This document shows positions 1 through 8,229 of a stretch of DNA of 15,936 bases, piece by piece (the first letter of the stretch is position 1; each line of letters starts with the position of its first letter). Position numbers and translations under genes: made by a program. The notes beneath the pieces were generated by a model. That model did not search any database, had not been told where the DNA came from, and worked only from the letters and a program-made list of their open reading frames with translations. The stretch covers positions 1,949 to 17,884 of the forward strand of contig DBLC01000150.1 of NCBI GenBank assembly GCA_002297935.1, read 5' to 3'. The DNA is from Dialister sp. UBA734. Its GTDB lineage: Bacteria > Bacillota > Negativicutes > Veillonellales > Dialisteraceae.

Positions 1-43
1 ATCGCTCATTTAGTTCCTTACTGCTGAAAGAAGTGAATTAATG

Positions 44-97
44 ACCAGCCACTAGCTACTAATCCCTCCCAGTCACTAGTCACCGATCACCAGTCAC
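44..97. repeat. Heptamer-period intergenic repeat
   Basis: A run of 7-base units related to GCCACTA, GCTACTA, GTCACTA and GATCACC lies downstream of the envC-like gene, with one phase slip near position 68. The same unit family recurs in most of the other gaps of this window. It is noncoding and no inverted partner is visible inside the window at this site. Positions 1-43 show nothing recognisable. Confidence 0.7.
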
Positions 98-98
98 G

Positions 99-143
99 AA
101 AAAAAGAAAAGAGAGACTCCCGAAGGAGTCTCTCTTTTTTTTT
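99..143 (-). terminator. Rho-independent terminator with UUCG loop
   Basis: A perfect 10-base stem (GAGAGACTCC at 111-120 paired with GGAGTCTCTC at 125-134) closes a four-base loop. On the minus strand the loop reads TTCG closed by C-G, the very stable cUUCGg tetraloop. A-rich sequence on one side and T-rich on the other give a U-tract in either direction, so it can work bidirectionally. It sits directly after the stop codon of the envC-like gene and most likely ends the ftsE-ftsX-envC transcript. Confidence 0.93.
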
Positions 144-149
144 GACCTA

Positions 150-1328
150 TTACAAATATCCCATGGGGTCTGTCGGCGAACCGTTGACATCCACTTCGAA
201 GTGGCAATGGGGGCCGGTGGAGTTCCCGGTGGAACCGGCGTAAGCCACCACGTCTCCTTTGGAGACCGACTGTCCTTCCGATACGTTGAGGGACTGGTTA
301 TGGCCGTACAGGGTTTCTATGCCGCCGCCATGGTCAATAATGACTGCGTTGCCGTAACCACTGATCCAGCCGGAGTAAATGACGGTGCCGCTGTCGGCCG
401 CATGAATCGGCGTGCCGTAATCCACACCAATATCAATACCGGCATGGAAAATAGTGGTACCGAAAATCGGGTGGGTACGATAGCCATAAGGCGATGTAAT
501 CGGGCCATTGCAAGGCCAACTCATGGAACCGGTGCCTTCGGTGTAGGAATAATCTACGCTGGTATCGCCAGCGGCCTGGGCTGCCTGGGCGGCTTGGCGG
601 GCTGCTTCAGCCTGGCGAAGACGTTCTTGAATGAGTTCACGCACTTCGTTGGACCGGGCGATGTAGTCCTGTTCCATCTGCGCAGCAGCGGCTTTATTGC
701 TTCTGGCATTATCCAGGATTTTCTGCTGTTCTGCTTTCTTGATTTCGATTTCTTTCTGGGTCTTCTTGGCTTCTTCTGCCAGTGCATCCAAACGGGCTTT
801 GTCCTGTTCCAGTTCGGCTTTCTTAGCTTCAATCTTGGCTTTCTGGTCCTGGATTTCCAGAATCAGGCTGTAATCGGACTGAATGACCCGTTTCAAAAGT
901 TCCAGCCGGTTCGCAAAGTCAGAGAAGCTTTTCGCTCCCATAATAACTTCCAGGTAGTTCAGCTGGCCGAATTTGTAAATGGAACGGACACGAAGGTTAA
1001 GCACTTTCTGTCGCTGTTCCAAGTACGCCTGGGCTTTCCGAATGTCTTCTTCGGTCTGACGAATCTGGGCATTCACTTTCGCCTGTTCATTTTGGATGTC
1101 TTTCAACCGGGCATTGGCGGCATCCAAATCCACTTGAATGGCTTTGATTTTCGCCGCCACGTCTTCGATGATTTCCTGCCAGCTGGCTTGGCTATTTCTA
1201 GCTTCATCAATCTGGCCTTGCAAATCCTGCAATTCATCATCCAAATCATCGGCAACGGTGGGAAAAACAGCGCCCGTGAGAAGCATAGAGGCTATGACCA
1301 CAGAAAGAGCGATATGATTTCTTTTCAT
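150..1328 (-). CDS. Secreted coiled-coil M23 peptidase, EnvC-like
   Basis: This 392-residue protein has an N-terminal signal peptide (hydrophobic core about residues 6-25, probable cleavage near VADD), a long charged coiled coil of about residues 28-260, a short Ser/Gly/Tyr linker, and a C-terminal LytM/M23 metallopeptidase domain from about 270 to the end. The domain keeps an HxxxD motif (H295, D299) and an HxH motif (H374, H376), the usual zinc ligands, so it is probably an active peptidoglycan endopeptidase. In E. coli the related EnvC is catalytically degenerate and only activates amidases. It starts one base after the ftsX stop, with an AAGGTG ribosome site inside the ftsX end, so it is the third gene of the ftsE-ftsX operon and the likely periplasmic effector of FtsEX in septum splitting. 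Family assignment is firm; the FtsEX partnership is inferred from context. Confidence 0.93.
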   Translation of the reverse strand: MKRNHIALSVVIASMLLTGAVFPTVADDLDDELQDLQGQIDEARNSQASWQEIIEDVAAKIKAIQVDLDAANARLKDIQNEQAKVNAQIRQTEEDIRKAQAYLEQRQKVLNLRVRSIYKFGQLNYLEVIMGAKSFSDFANRLELLKRVIQSDYSLILEIQDQKAKIEAKKAELEQDKARLDALAEEAKKTQKEIEIKKAEQQKILDNARSNKAAAAQMEQDYIARSNEVRELIQERLRQAEAARQAAQAAQAAGDTSVDYSYTEGTGSMSWPCNGPITSPYGYRTHPIFGTTIFHAGIDIGVDYGTPIHAADSGTVIYSGWISGYGNAVIIDHGGGIETLYGHNQSLNVSEGQSVSKGDVVAYAGSTGNSTGPHCHFEVDVNGSPTDPMGYL

Positions 1329-1329
1329 A

Positions 1330-2214
1330 TTACACCTTCATATATTTACGCAGGGAAATAGCACTCCCCAGCATGCCAATCACAATGCCTGCTGCCAGGA
1401 TGATCAAGGTGGTGTAGAGCATAAACGGCCAAACCGGAATCATCGGAATGAAGACCAATCCAGCGGTTGCCATTTCATTGATCACCGCTTTGTAGCCTTC
1501 CCAAAGGAGGAAGGAAGCGATACCGGACCCGATGAGGCCGATAATCATACCTTCCAGCACAAAAGGCCAGCGAATGAATCCATTAGTGGCGCCTACATAT
1601 TTCATAATCTGGATTTCTCTTCTACGAGCGAAAACAGTGAGGCGGATGGTATTGGAAATAATGAACAATTCCGCACCGGCTAGGAAAATAATCAGCACGA
1701 TACCGCTGATACGAATGACCTGGGCCACTTTGTACAGCTGTTCAATGATGTCTTTGCCATACTGGACGGTTTCGACGCCCTGGTATTTAGCAACCACTTC
1801 CGCAGCGGCTTTCAGCTGTTCCGGGGTTTGGAAGGACATAGCGTAAGAAGCCGGCAGCGGGTTGCCATTAATGGCATCCAACAGGCCCTGCTGGTCACCC
1901 ATGCGTTCTCTGAATTCTTTCATGGCTTCATCTTTATTGGTGAATTTGATGTCCTTCATGCCAGGCTGGGCTTTCAGGTATTTCCCTACCCCCATGACCT
2001 GGTCGGTAGTGAGCCCATCTTTCAGGTACACCGTCATTTCTACCTGATTTTCCAAGTAGGACGCCATGTGGTTGATGTTCAGCACGGCGGAAAGAAATAT
2101 GCCCAAAATGAACATGGACAACGTCACGGTCAGCACTGATGCGATGGCCATGAAACGATTGCGGAAAAGGGAACGGAATGTTTCTCCCCAGAAATAAGAT
2201 AAGGAATTAAACAT
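1330..2214 (-). CDS. ftsX: Cell division ABC transporter permease FtsX
   Basis: The 294-residue product has the FtsX layout: a short cytoplasmic N-terminus, a first membrane segment at about 20-45, an extracytoplasmic domain of about 50-165, and three more membrane segments at about 170-195, 220-245 and 260-285 (the FtsX/MacB-type permease domain). Length matches Firmicute FtsX (about 295). FtsX binds the ATPase FtsE and transmits ATP hydrolysis across the membrane to a peptidoglycan hydrolase, here probably the M23 protein encoded one base downstream. Its ATG overlaps the end of ftsE by 8 bases, with a GGGGG ribosome site 11 bases upstream inside ftsE, so the two are translationally coupled. 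No anomalies were seen. Confidence 0.96.
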   Translation of the reverse strand: MFNSLSYFWGETFRSLFRNRFMAIASVLTVTLSMFILGIFLSAVLNINHMASYLENQVEMTVYLKDGLTTDQVMGVGKYLKAQPGMKDIKFTNKDEAMKEFRERMGDQQGLLDAINGNPLPASYAMSFQTPEQLKAAAEVVAKYQGVETVQYGKDIIEQLYKVAQVIRISGIVLIIFLAGAELFIISNTIRLTVFARRREIQIMKYVGATNGFIRWPFVLEGMIIGLIGSGIASFLLWEGYKAVINEMATAGLVFIPMIPVWPFMLYTTLIILAAGIVIGMLGSAISLRKYMKV

Positions 2215-2893
2215 TCAGGTCATAGCCCCCTTTCTTCACATCGCTGACGATGTGTCCTTCTTCGATGCTGACCACGCGCTTATGCATCGCATTGACCAGA
2301 TCTTTGTTATGGGTCACCATGATGATGGTGGTGCCCATGTGATTGATTTCATTGAACAATTTCATAATGTCTTCTGACGTATTGGGGTCCAGGTTGCCGG
2401 TTGGTTCATCCGCAATGAGAAGAACCGGCTGATTCACCAAGGCTCTGGCGATGGCTACACGCTGCTGTTCCCCGCCGGACAATTTGGACGGCAGCTCTTT
2501 TTCCTTGCCCCGAAGGCCGACCAAATCCAGCACGCGGTGCACTTTCGCTTTGATTTCCTTAGGTCGCACGCCGGTGACACGAAGAACGAAGGCAATATTT
2601 TCAAATACTGTCTTTTCAGAAAGAAGACGGAAATCCTGGAACACAATGCCCAACGAACGCCGATAGTACGGCACCTTGCTGGATTTCAGTTTGTTAATTT
2701 TCATCCCATTCACAATGACCGTACCCGATTCGGGAATCAGTTCATGGGTCAGGATTTTCACAAACGTGGATTTACCAGCTCCGCTGGGTCCTACAACAAA
2801 TACAAACTCTCCTTTATCGATATGAATATTAATGTTACTGAGGGCGGTGTGTTTCGCATCGTACTTGAGTGACACCTGATCAAAAGTAATCAT
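2207..2893 (-). CDS. ftsE: Cell division ATP-binding protein FtsE
   Basis: This is the ABC ATPase that pairs with FtsX at the division site. With the start chosen here the protein is 228 residues, the typical FtsE length. Visible motifs are Walker A GPSGAGKST (35-43), the Q-loop glutamine at about 86, signature LSGGEQQR (139-146), Walker B VLLIADE (157-163), a D-loop after it, and the switch histidine in VTHNKD (about 195). An in-frame ATG six codons further upstream (2911) is possible but has no ribosome site, whereas the ATG at 2893 has GAGG five bases before it. It is the first gene of the ftsE-ftsX-envC cluster. The promoter must lie in the repeat-filled gap upstream; I could not pick a convincing one. 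Confidence 0.96.
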   Translation of the reverse strand: MITFDQVSLKYDAKHTALSNINIHIDKGEFVFVVGPSGAGKSTFVKILTHELIPESGTVIVNGMKINKLKSSKVPYYRRSLGIVFQDFRLLSEKTVFENIAFVLRVTGVRPKEIKAKVHRVLDLVGLRGKEKELPSKLSGGEQQRVAIARALVNQPVLLIADEPTGNLDPNTSEDIMKLFNEINHMGTTIIMVTHNKDLVNAMHKRVVSIEEGHIVSDVKKGGYDLNV

Positions 2894-2916
2894 TAAATCC
2901 TCGCTTTCCATTTTGG

Positions 2917-3125
2917 TTGTTTGTTGTCTGTTGTTTGTTGTTAGGAAAGTGATAAAAGGGATTAGGGATTAGTATCTAGGGATTAGGAGCTAGATGTTAG
3001 AAATATTTCCTAATCCCTAGCCACTAATCCCTAGATACCATACTCTCTATGATTTTTTCATCACACTGATGCACCAGTAGTGCCACAGTATTTCCTAACA
3101 ACCAACAACCAGCAACCAACAACAA
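2917..3125. repeat. Nested inverted heptamer repeat upstream of ftsE
   Basis: The gap between the transketolase genes and ftsE is almost entirely repeat. Outer arms are 7-base-period runs of TTGTTTG type at 2917-2942 and CAACCAA type at 3097-3122, joined by a perfect 12-base inverted pair (GTTGTTAGGAAA 2937-2948 with 3091-3102). Inside lies a second pair of 7-base-period runs of GGGATTA type (2958-2999) and ATCCCTA type (3008-3036), containing a perfect 15-base inverted pair (GTATCTAGGGATTAG 2972-2986 with 3024-3038). The gap can fold into a long stem in either strand. It contains no ORF. Confidence 0.8.
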
Positions 3126-4055
3126 TTATCTCTTCAGTAATGCTTCTGCTTCTTCTGCGATGTGCGCTGCGGTGAGGCCGTATTTTTCCAGCAGGTCTTC
3201 TGCTTTGCCGGATTCGCCGAAGCTGTCGTTGACACCTACCATAGCCATGGGGACTGGTTTGTGGAGGCACAGCACTTCTGCTACAGCGCCGCCGAGACCG
3301 CCTTTGATGGAGTGTTCTTCACAGGTCACGATATGACCGGTTTCTTCTGCGGCTTTGAGAATCGCTTCTTCATCAATCGGTTTGATGGAGCTCATGTTGA
3401 TGACCCGAGCAGAAATACCCTTGGCTGCCAAAAGGTCAGCGGCTTCTTTGGCTTTGGCTACCATGATGCCGCAAGCGATAATGGTCACATCTTTGCCGTC
3501 GCACACCTGGAAGCTCTTGCCTGGTGTAAAAGTGGTGCCTTCTGGGGTGATGTCATCGCATTTGGCACGGCCCATGCGGATATATACTGGTCCCTGGTAG
3601 GAAGCCGCCCAGTGAATCACCGCTTTGGTTTCTTCTGCGTCAGCCGGAACCACTACGGTCATGTTTGGCAACGCTCTCATGAGAGTGATGTCTTCCAGCA
3701 TCTGGTGGGTCGCCCCATCTTCGCCGACGGTCAGACCGGAATGGGTCACAGCCACTTTCACATTCAGTTTCGGATAGCAAATGGAATTACGAATCTGTTC
3801 GTAGGCTCTACCGGCGCCGAAAACCGCAAAGGTAGAAGCGAAAGGAATCTTGCCAGCCGCAGCCAGTCCTGCAGCTACGCCCATCATATTTCCTTCCGCA
3901 ATGCCCGTATCAAAGAAACGATCCGGATAGGCTTTCGCAAAAACCTGTGTCTTAGTCGATGCAGACAGGTCAGCATCCAAAACTACAATATCAGGATTTA
4001 CAGCACCCAATTCTTTCAGTGCTTCACCGTATGCGTCACGTGTTGCCTTCCCCAT
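3126..4055 (-). CDS. Transketolase, C-terminal half subunit
   Basis: The 309-residue protein matches the C-terminal half of transketolase: pyrimidine-binding domain (about 1-165) and transketolase C-terminal domain (about 180-305). The conserved catalytic glutamate lies in GIAEGNM (about E54), the residue that activates the thiamine diphosphate ring. It should pair with the N-terminal half encoded upstream to form an active enzyme that moves two-carbon ketol units in the non-oxidative pentose phosphate pathway. Its ATG shares a base with the stop of the N-half (TAATG), with a GGAGG site 7 bases upstream, so the subunits are translationally coupled. A DXP-synthase-like enzyme is less likely given the split layout and the sequence of both halves. 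Confidence 0.95.
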   Translation of the reverse strand: MGKATRDAYGEALKELGAVNPDIVVLDADLSASTKTQVFAKAYPDRFFDTGIAEGNMMGVAAGLAAAGKIPFASTFAVFGAGRAYEQIRNSICYPKLNVKVAVTHSGLTVGEDGATHQMLEDITLMRALPNMTVVVPADAEETKAVIHWAASYQGPVYIRMGRAKCDDITPEGTTFTPGKSFQVCDGKDVTIIACGIMVAKAKEAADLLAAKGISARVINMSSIKPIDEEAILKAAEETGHIVTCEEHSIKGGLGGAVAEVLCLHKPVPMAMVGVNDSFGESGKAEDLLEKYGLTAAHIAEEAEALLKR

Positions 4056-4888
4056 TATTCTGCCTCCACTGCTTTAATAAATCTTTCACATTCTTCTGCG
4101 CTTGGTGCCTTGCCATGCCAGCCCACCTGGTTTTCAATTTCCGGTACGCCTTTGCCTTTGACGGTCTTCATGACAATCATGGTCGGTTTGCCAGAAACGG
4201 ATTTCGCTTCTTCGATGGCTTCATGGAGTTTTTCCATGTCGTGTCCATCGGTTTCAATCACATGCCAACCGAAAGCTTTGAATTTTTCGCCAATCGGAAG
4301 AGAAGACATGACTTCTGTAATCGGTCCATCAATCTGCAGACCGTTGTTATCTACAAACGCGGTGAGATGGTCCAGTTTGTAATGGGCCGCATACATAGCC
4401 GCTTCCCATACCTGGCCTTCTTCCAATTCGCCATCGCCCAAGATGGTAAATACTCGCCAATCGGCTTTATCCATCTTGGAAGCCAGCGCCATACCGCAAG
4501 CAGCACTGATGCCCTGGCCGAGAGAACCGGTGGTCATGTCCACGCCTGGGGTGTGTTTCATATCCGGATGGCCCTGGAGCATATGACCAGCCTGACGGAG
4601 ATGGTCCAGTTCTTCTTTCGGGAAATAGCCTTTTTCAGCCAATACCGCATAGAGAGCCGGTGCGCCATGGCCTTTGGAAAGAACCAGACGGTCCCGATCG
4701 GCTTTCTTCGGGTCTTTCGGATCCACATGCATTTCATGGAAAAACAGTAAGGTCAAAATATCCGCAGCAGATAAAGAACCGCCGGTATGACCGGAATTGG
4801 CTTTTGTAATCATTTTCAGAATATCCACACGGACATCCTTGGCTTTGCTTTGAAGAGCAGTAAGCTCTTCGGCAGTCAGCTGGCTCAT
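4055..4888 (-). CDS. Transketolase, N-terminal half subunit
   Basis: This 277-residue protein is the thiamine diphosphate-binding half of a split transketolase. The pyrophosphate/metal motif runs from GDG (151-153) to NN (181-182). Conserved active-site histidines are visible in SGHTGG (H34), SKGHG (H74) and QGHPD (H107). Split transketolases are common in Firmicutes and archaea, so this is a normal arrangement and not a broken gene. The start is well supported by AAGGAGG (4896-4902) seven bases upstream. The promoter is not obvious; the 98-base upstream gap is mostly an inverted heptamer repeat, so transcription may also read through from csaB. Confidence 0.95.
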   Translation of the reverse strand: MSQLTAEELTALQSKAKDVRVDILKMITKANSGHTGGSLSAADILTLLFFHEMHVDPKDPKKADRDRLVLSKGHGAPALYAVLAEKGYFPKEELDHLRQAGHMLQGHPDMKHTPGVDMTTGSLGQGISAACGMALASKMDKADWRVFTILGDGELEEGQVWEAAMYAAHYKLDHLTAFVDNNGLQIDGPITEVMSSLPIGEKFKAFGWHVIETDGHDMEKLHEAIEEAKSVSGKPTMIVMKTVKGKGVPEIENQVGWHGKAPSAEECERFIKAVEAE

Positions 4889-4911
4889 TTGTTTTCCTCC
4901 TTAGGGTAATC

Positions 4912-4984
4912 TGGTAGCTAGTAGCTAGTGACTAGTGACTGGTGACTAGGGAAACATCTTCCCAGTCACGAGTCACCAGTCACC
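4912..4984. repeat. Inverted heptamer repeat (hairpin)
   Basis: The left arm (4912-4951) is a tandem run of TAGTGAC-type units and the right arm (4960-4984) a run of AGTCACS units. The arms are reverse complements over about 24 bases with two mismatches and one bulged base, leaving an 8-base loop. It fills nearly the whole gap between csaB and the transketolase N-half gene. It may act as a transcript-end stem for csaB, but there is no U-tract, so I do not call it a terminator. Confidence 0.85.
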
Positions 4985-4986
4985 TT

Positions 4987-6072
4987 CTACCCCTTTCTAA
5001 CCAATGTTTCCAAAATTTCTACATTTTCACATGCCTGTTTGCGAAGTGCTTCGACTTGCTGCCATTCTTCCTCAGAAAGGGAATGGGCAAGCAGTTCACA
5101 CGTTTCATTATATAACTTTTCTTCCTTCATGTCTCCGATAGAACAGCTGGATTTTCTATGAATTAAGGCCAAGAAATTATCAATCTTCGGGTCATAGGAA
5201 ATACCCAGGAACGGCACGTGCATCAAGGCGGAGAAAATCATGGCGTGAAGGCGCATACCGATCACCACGTCCATATTTCCTAAAAGGGACATCAATTCTT
5301 CGATACTATAGCCCTCTTTCAGGATATGTACATGATCATGATTTCCTATGGCTTCTGCCGCTTCTGCATCTTCTGGGAACTGCATGGGGATGAACACCAC
5401 ATCACAATTCTTTTCCGACACCAAGCGAAGCACGCAAGCCTTCAGGGCTGTCATCCACCGAGATGTATCTTTCCAGTTGCGAATGGCAATGCCCACCAAT
5501 TTACGGGACCCATCGATGTTATTTCTTTGGAGAATTTTCTTTCCCAAAGATGTATCAGCCGGTTCCAACGAAAGGACCGCATCGGCGGTGGTGTATATTT
5601 TCCTATGCACCCCGAGGCGCTGCAGGAATCCTTTCGATTCCTTATCACGCACCGTAATAGCATCCACGTGATTCAGCACATGCTTCAAAATGATACGAAT
5701 CACGCGATACCGCACGGGTCCGATGCCCTGGGAATAGAGATATACCCGCTTCCGAAAGAGAACCCCCACAATGATGATGGTCAAGTAATACACCATGCTT
5801 TTCCAGCTGGTCACATCCTGCAGCAAACTTCCGCCGCCGCTGATGAGAAAATCGGACCGGAAAAGGGCTTTCAGGATGGGCCATATGCCAAACCGGGGCA
5901 CCGTATCGACCCCAAAGGTTTCCGATGTAGCCGATGGATTTCCAGAAATGACAGTGATATCCGGTGCATGGAAGGTTTTCCGAAGTGCCTGTAATATGGC
6001 CAGCAGCATAGCTTCATCGCCTGCATTGTTAAAGCCATAATAGCCGGAAATCACTATCTTATACTTTTCCAT
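4987..6072 (-). CDS. csaB: Polysaccharide pyruvyltransferase CsaB
   Basis: The 361-residue product belongs to the polysaccharide pyruvyltransferase family. It starts with the typical GYYGFNNAGDEA segment (about residues 8-19) and carries the RLHA motif in the C-terminal half, followed by the PFLGISYDPK stretch. CsaB adds ketal-linked pyruvate to a cell-wall polysaccharide, which SLH-domain proteins recognise; in Negativicutes SLH domains occur on OmpM-type outer-membrane porins, so a role in anchoring the envelope is reasonable but inferred. An in-frame TTG four codons upstream (6084) is possible, but the ATG at 6072 is preceded by GGAG at six bases and is preferred. It overlaps the end of the DUF5693 gene by 14 bases, so the two are co-translated. 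Confidence 0.93.
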   Translation of the reverse strand: MEKYKIVISGYYGFNNAGDEAMLLAILQALRKTFHAPDITVISGNPSATSETFGVDTVPRFGIWPILKALFRSDFLISGGGSLLQDVTSWKSMVYYLTIIIVGVLFRKRVYLYSQGIGPVRYRVIRIILKHVLNHVDAITVRDKESKGFLQRLGVHRKIYTTADAVLSLEPADTSLGKKILQRNNIDGSRKLVGIAIRNWKDTSRWMTALKACVLRLVSEKNCDVVFIPMQFPEDAEAAEAIGNHDHVHILKEGYSIEELMSLLGNMDVVIGMRLHAMIFSALMHVPFLGISYDPKIDNFLALIHRKSSCSIGDMKEEKLYNETCELLAHSLSEEEWQQVEALRKQACENVEILETLVRKG

Positions 6073-8092
6073 ATCGTTCTCCAAAGAACTTGGTGATTCG
6101 TACCAGAATCATCACTGCCAGAAGGGCGCCCACCATAGACAAGGTGCCGGCTGCCAATCCATCAAGGCCGCGAATGAAGCTCAAGATGAAAGGACTTCTC
6201 ATATGGGCAAAGGTTTCCACCATGGACCCCTGTCCGATGGTGACCGCCACAATGAGGAAATAGTGCAAAATCTGCGGCCACTTTCTATATAAAGCAGCCA
6301 AAGACACCAGCACGGCGGGATGACCGAAAAGGAATTCCTTTTCGCGGGGACGGGCATACATCAGATCTTCCAGGAAACGGCGGAGCGCAATTTCAAACTG
6401 CGGCACCGGGGCTCCATTGTTGCCGCTGCGGCCAATGAAAACGAAGCCAACCACAGCCAACAGGCCCAGACCGACCAAGAGGCCCAGTTTAATCTGCACA
6501 TGGCAGAATTTTTTCACAAAGGAAACGAAATCTTTATCTGACGAAACGGTCTTGCCAAAGAAGGGGAACTTCTGGATATACACCACAGAAATCAATACCA
6601 ACGGCAAAACAAAGGTGGCTTTCACGCCGCGGAAAATTTCCATTTCCAGGAAATACCGAATATCTCCCAACAGACCACTGACGAAGGCAGCGCCCATGAG
6701 AGACAGAATGCCAGCGCCCCAAAGAATCGCCACCGATTCCAGGAACAGCTTTGCCCATCCGATATCGGAAAAGGCCATGTCTTTCCGTTTCACACAATAA
6801 TTCAGGAATAAAGTGACTACCACCACAGGAGTGCAAACCGCAGCGCCCAAAGCGAGCAGCTGCAGTACCAGGTTCATGTGCAGTCCCCAGTACAATCCCT
6901 GGGTACCCACCAAGCCGATGGCTTCGATCCAGATGCTCCATTTTTTTAGACCCGGGAGCAGGAGAAGCAATGCGGTGACTACCAAGGAGAGAGCGCCCAT
7001 CATAGCCAAAGCCCGCAGCCCATTGGATGGGAAATAGGGCGCCATCACAGAGGCTTTCCCTACAGTGAACCCGTGATTTTCCAATCGGTCTGTCACGCCC
7101 TGGATATAGGACGCGTTGGTTTCGGAAAGGCTCTTCCCATCGGCCGCAAATTTGTAGGATGGGAACAGGTTCATACGGATATTTCTTTCAATATCAGAAA
7201 TATAGAACCGGGAAGACGCTTCTTTCTGATTGATTTTAATCAGTTCATCTTTGGACATGGCATAGAGACGAACCAAGTCATAATTGGATTTCTTTGCCAA
7301 ATCCAACAGCCCTGCCTGGGGTTCAAAGCCCAGCTGGTTCTGCGCTTCAATCATAACCAATGGCACGTGTCGTTTGTTCAGTTCACTGGACACATAGTCC
7401 AAATGGTCTTTGTATCCCAAGGCTTCTTTCCCCTGGAACAGCACCGCGCTGACTTTATCCGACGAATCCATGGCTGCAAAGAAGGTATCAATCAATTCTT
7501 TGGAGGCGTGAGGGATATTGGCTGGACGGAGAACCAAGTAGAAATCCCGCTGGGACGCTTTCTTGACCGTTTCTTTGAAAATACCCAAAGGCACGGTCAT
7601 GAATTTACTGTAGTTTCCTTCCACTTCCAAAGTCTCTACCCCATTGGCAGACAAGGTGCGGACTTTTTCCTGTCCGTAAATCAGTTCCAGGTGACGCTTC
7701 AATTCTGCAAAGTACGCCGCCCCTTCGCTGCTGCTGCCAGGTTGGATATACATTTTTTCTTCTTCAATGCCAGAGACACCAGGATTTCTGAACTGGAAAT
7801 CGTAACCACGATACACGCGGATGAAATTGTGATTGATCAATTTCTCCGGCGTTTCATCGTAAATGGCTAAAGAAGTGATGCCGCTCTTCTTATATAAAGA
7901 AAATAATTCGTCTGCTGACTTCCCTTCTTCTACGGCGCTGTCAATGACATTGTAATAATCATAGACCATTTCCACCTGCTTGGCGTTGTGTTCCACTTCA
8001 AATCGCTGCCAGGAAATGAGTCCTGCAGCACAGAAGCCAATGAACATCAAAACAGCCAACCAGTGAAAGGCTCTATTTTGTAAAGCTTTCAT
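6059..8092 (-). CDS. DUF5693 family membrane protein
   Basis: A 677-residue membrane protein with one N-terminal membrane anchor (about 12-30), an extracytoplasmic domain of about 330 residues, and a C-terminal hydrophobic half from about residue 360 with roughly eight membrane segments. The layout and its position immediately upstream of csaB match the DUF5693 family, whose biochemical role is not established. The gene overlap with csaB argues that it acts with polysaccharide pyruvylation or export; this is inference. The soluble segment has no catalytic motif that I recognise. The start has an AGGTAGGT ribosome-site-like stretch just upstream and the first membrane segment follows directly. 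Confidence 0.82.
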   Translation of the reverse strand: MKALQNRAFHWLAVLMFIGFCAAGLISWQRFEVEHNAKQVEMVYDYYNVIDSAVEEGKSADELFSLYKKSGITSLAIYDETPEKLINHNFIRVYRGYDFQFRNPGVSGIEEEKMYIQPGSSSEGAAYFAELKRHLELIYGQEKVRTLSANGVETLEVEGNYSKFMTVPLGIFKETVKKASQRDFYLVLRPANIPHASKELIDTFFAAMDSSDKVSAVLFQGKEALGYKDHLDYVSSELNKRHVPLVMIEAQNQLGFEPQAGLLDLAKKSNYDLVRLYAMSKDELIKINQKEASSRFYISDIERNIRMNLFPSYKFAADGKSLSETNASYIQGVTDRLENHGFTVGKASVMAPYFPSNGLRALAMMGALSLVVTALLLLLPGLKKWSIWIEAIGLVGTQGLYWGLHMNLVLQLLALGAAVCTPVVVVTLFLNYCVKRKDMAFSDIGWAKLFLESVAILWGAGILSLMGAAFVSGLLGDIRYFLEMEIFRGVKATFVLPLVLISVVYIQKFPFFGKTVSSDKDFVSFVKKFCHVQIKLGLLVGLGLLAVVGFVFIGRSGNNGAPVPQFEIALRRFLEDLMYARPREKEFLFGHPAVLVSLAALYRKWPQILHYFLIVAVTIGQGSMVETFAHMRSPFILSFIRGLDGLAAGTLSMVGALLAVMILVRITKFFGERYGKV

Positions 8093-8106
8093 TCTACCTA
8101 CCTAAT

Positions 8107-8185
8107 GAGTGACTAGGGACTAGTGACTGGTGACTAGGATTGGGAAACCTACGCCCAGTCACTAGTCACCAGTCTACCAGTCACC
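8107..8185. repeat. Inverted heptamer repeat (hairpin)
   Basis: The left arm (8107-8144) runs in GTGACTA-type heptamers and the right arm (8154-8185) in AGTCACT/C heptamers, with a 9-base spacer. The central pairing spans about 25 bases with few mismatches. It lies between prfB and the DUF5693 gene and is the same family as the element at 4912-4984. No U-tract follows on either strand. Confidence 0.83.
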
Positions 8186-8229
8186 AATGGACTATCTTTT
8201 TTCACCATGGTGCAACATACACACCGCAC

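Noticed and set aside
201..1361. Long plus-strand ORF (386 codons) opposite the envC-like gene
   Set aside because: It is the antisense of a clear M23 coiled-coil gene, with no recognisable domain and no good ribosome site; it arises from low stop frequency opposite a biased gene.
2894..2911. Upstream ATG start for ftsE at 2911
   Set aside because: There is no ribosome site before it, while GAGG precedes the ATG at 2893 and that start gives the family length of 228.
3162..4382. Plus-strand ORF of 406 codons across the transketolase genes
   Set aside because: It spans two well-supported minus-strand genes and their junction, is rich in His, Phe and Cys, and has no family resemblance.
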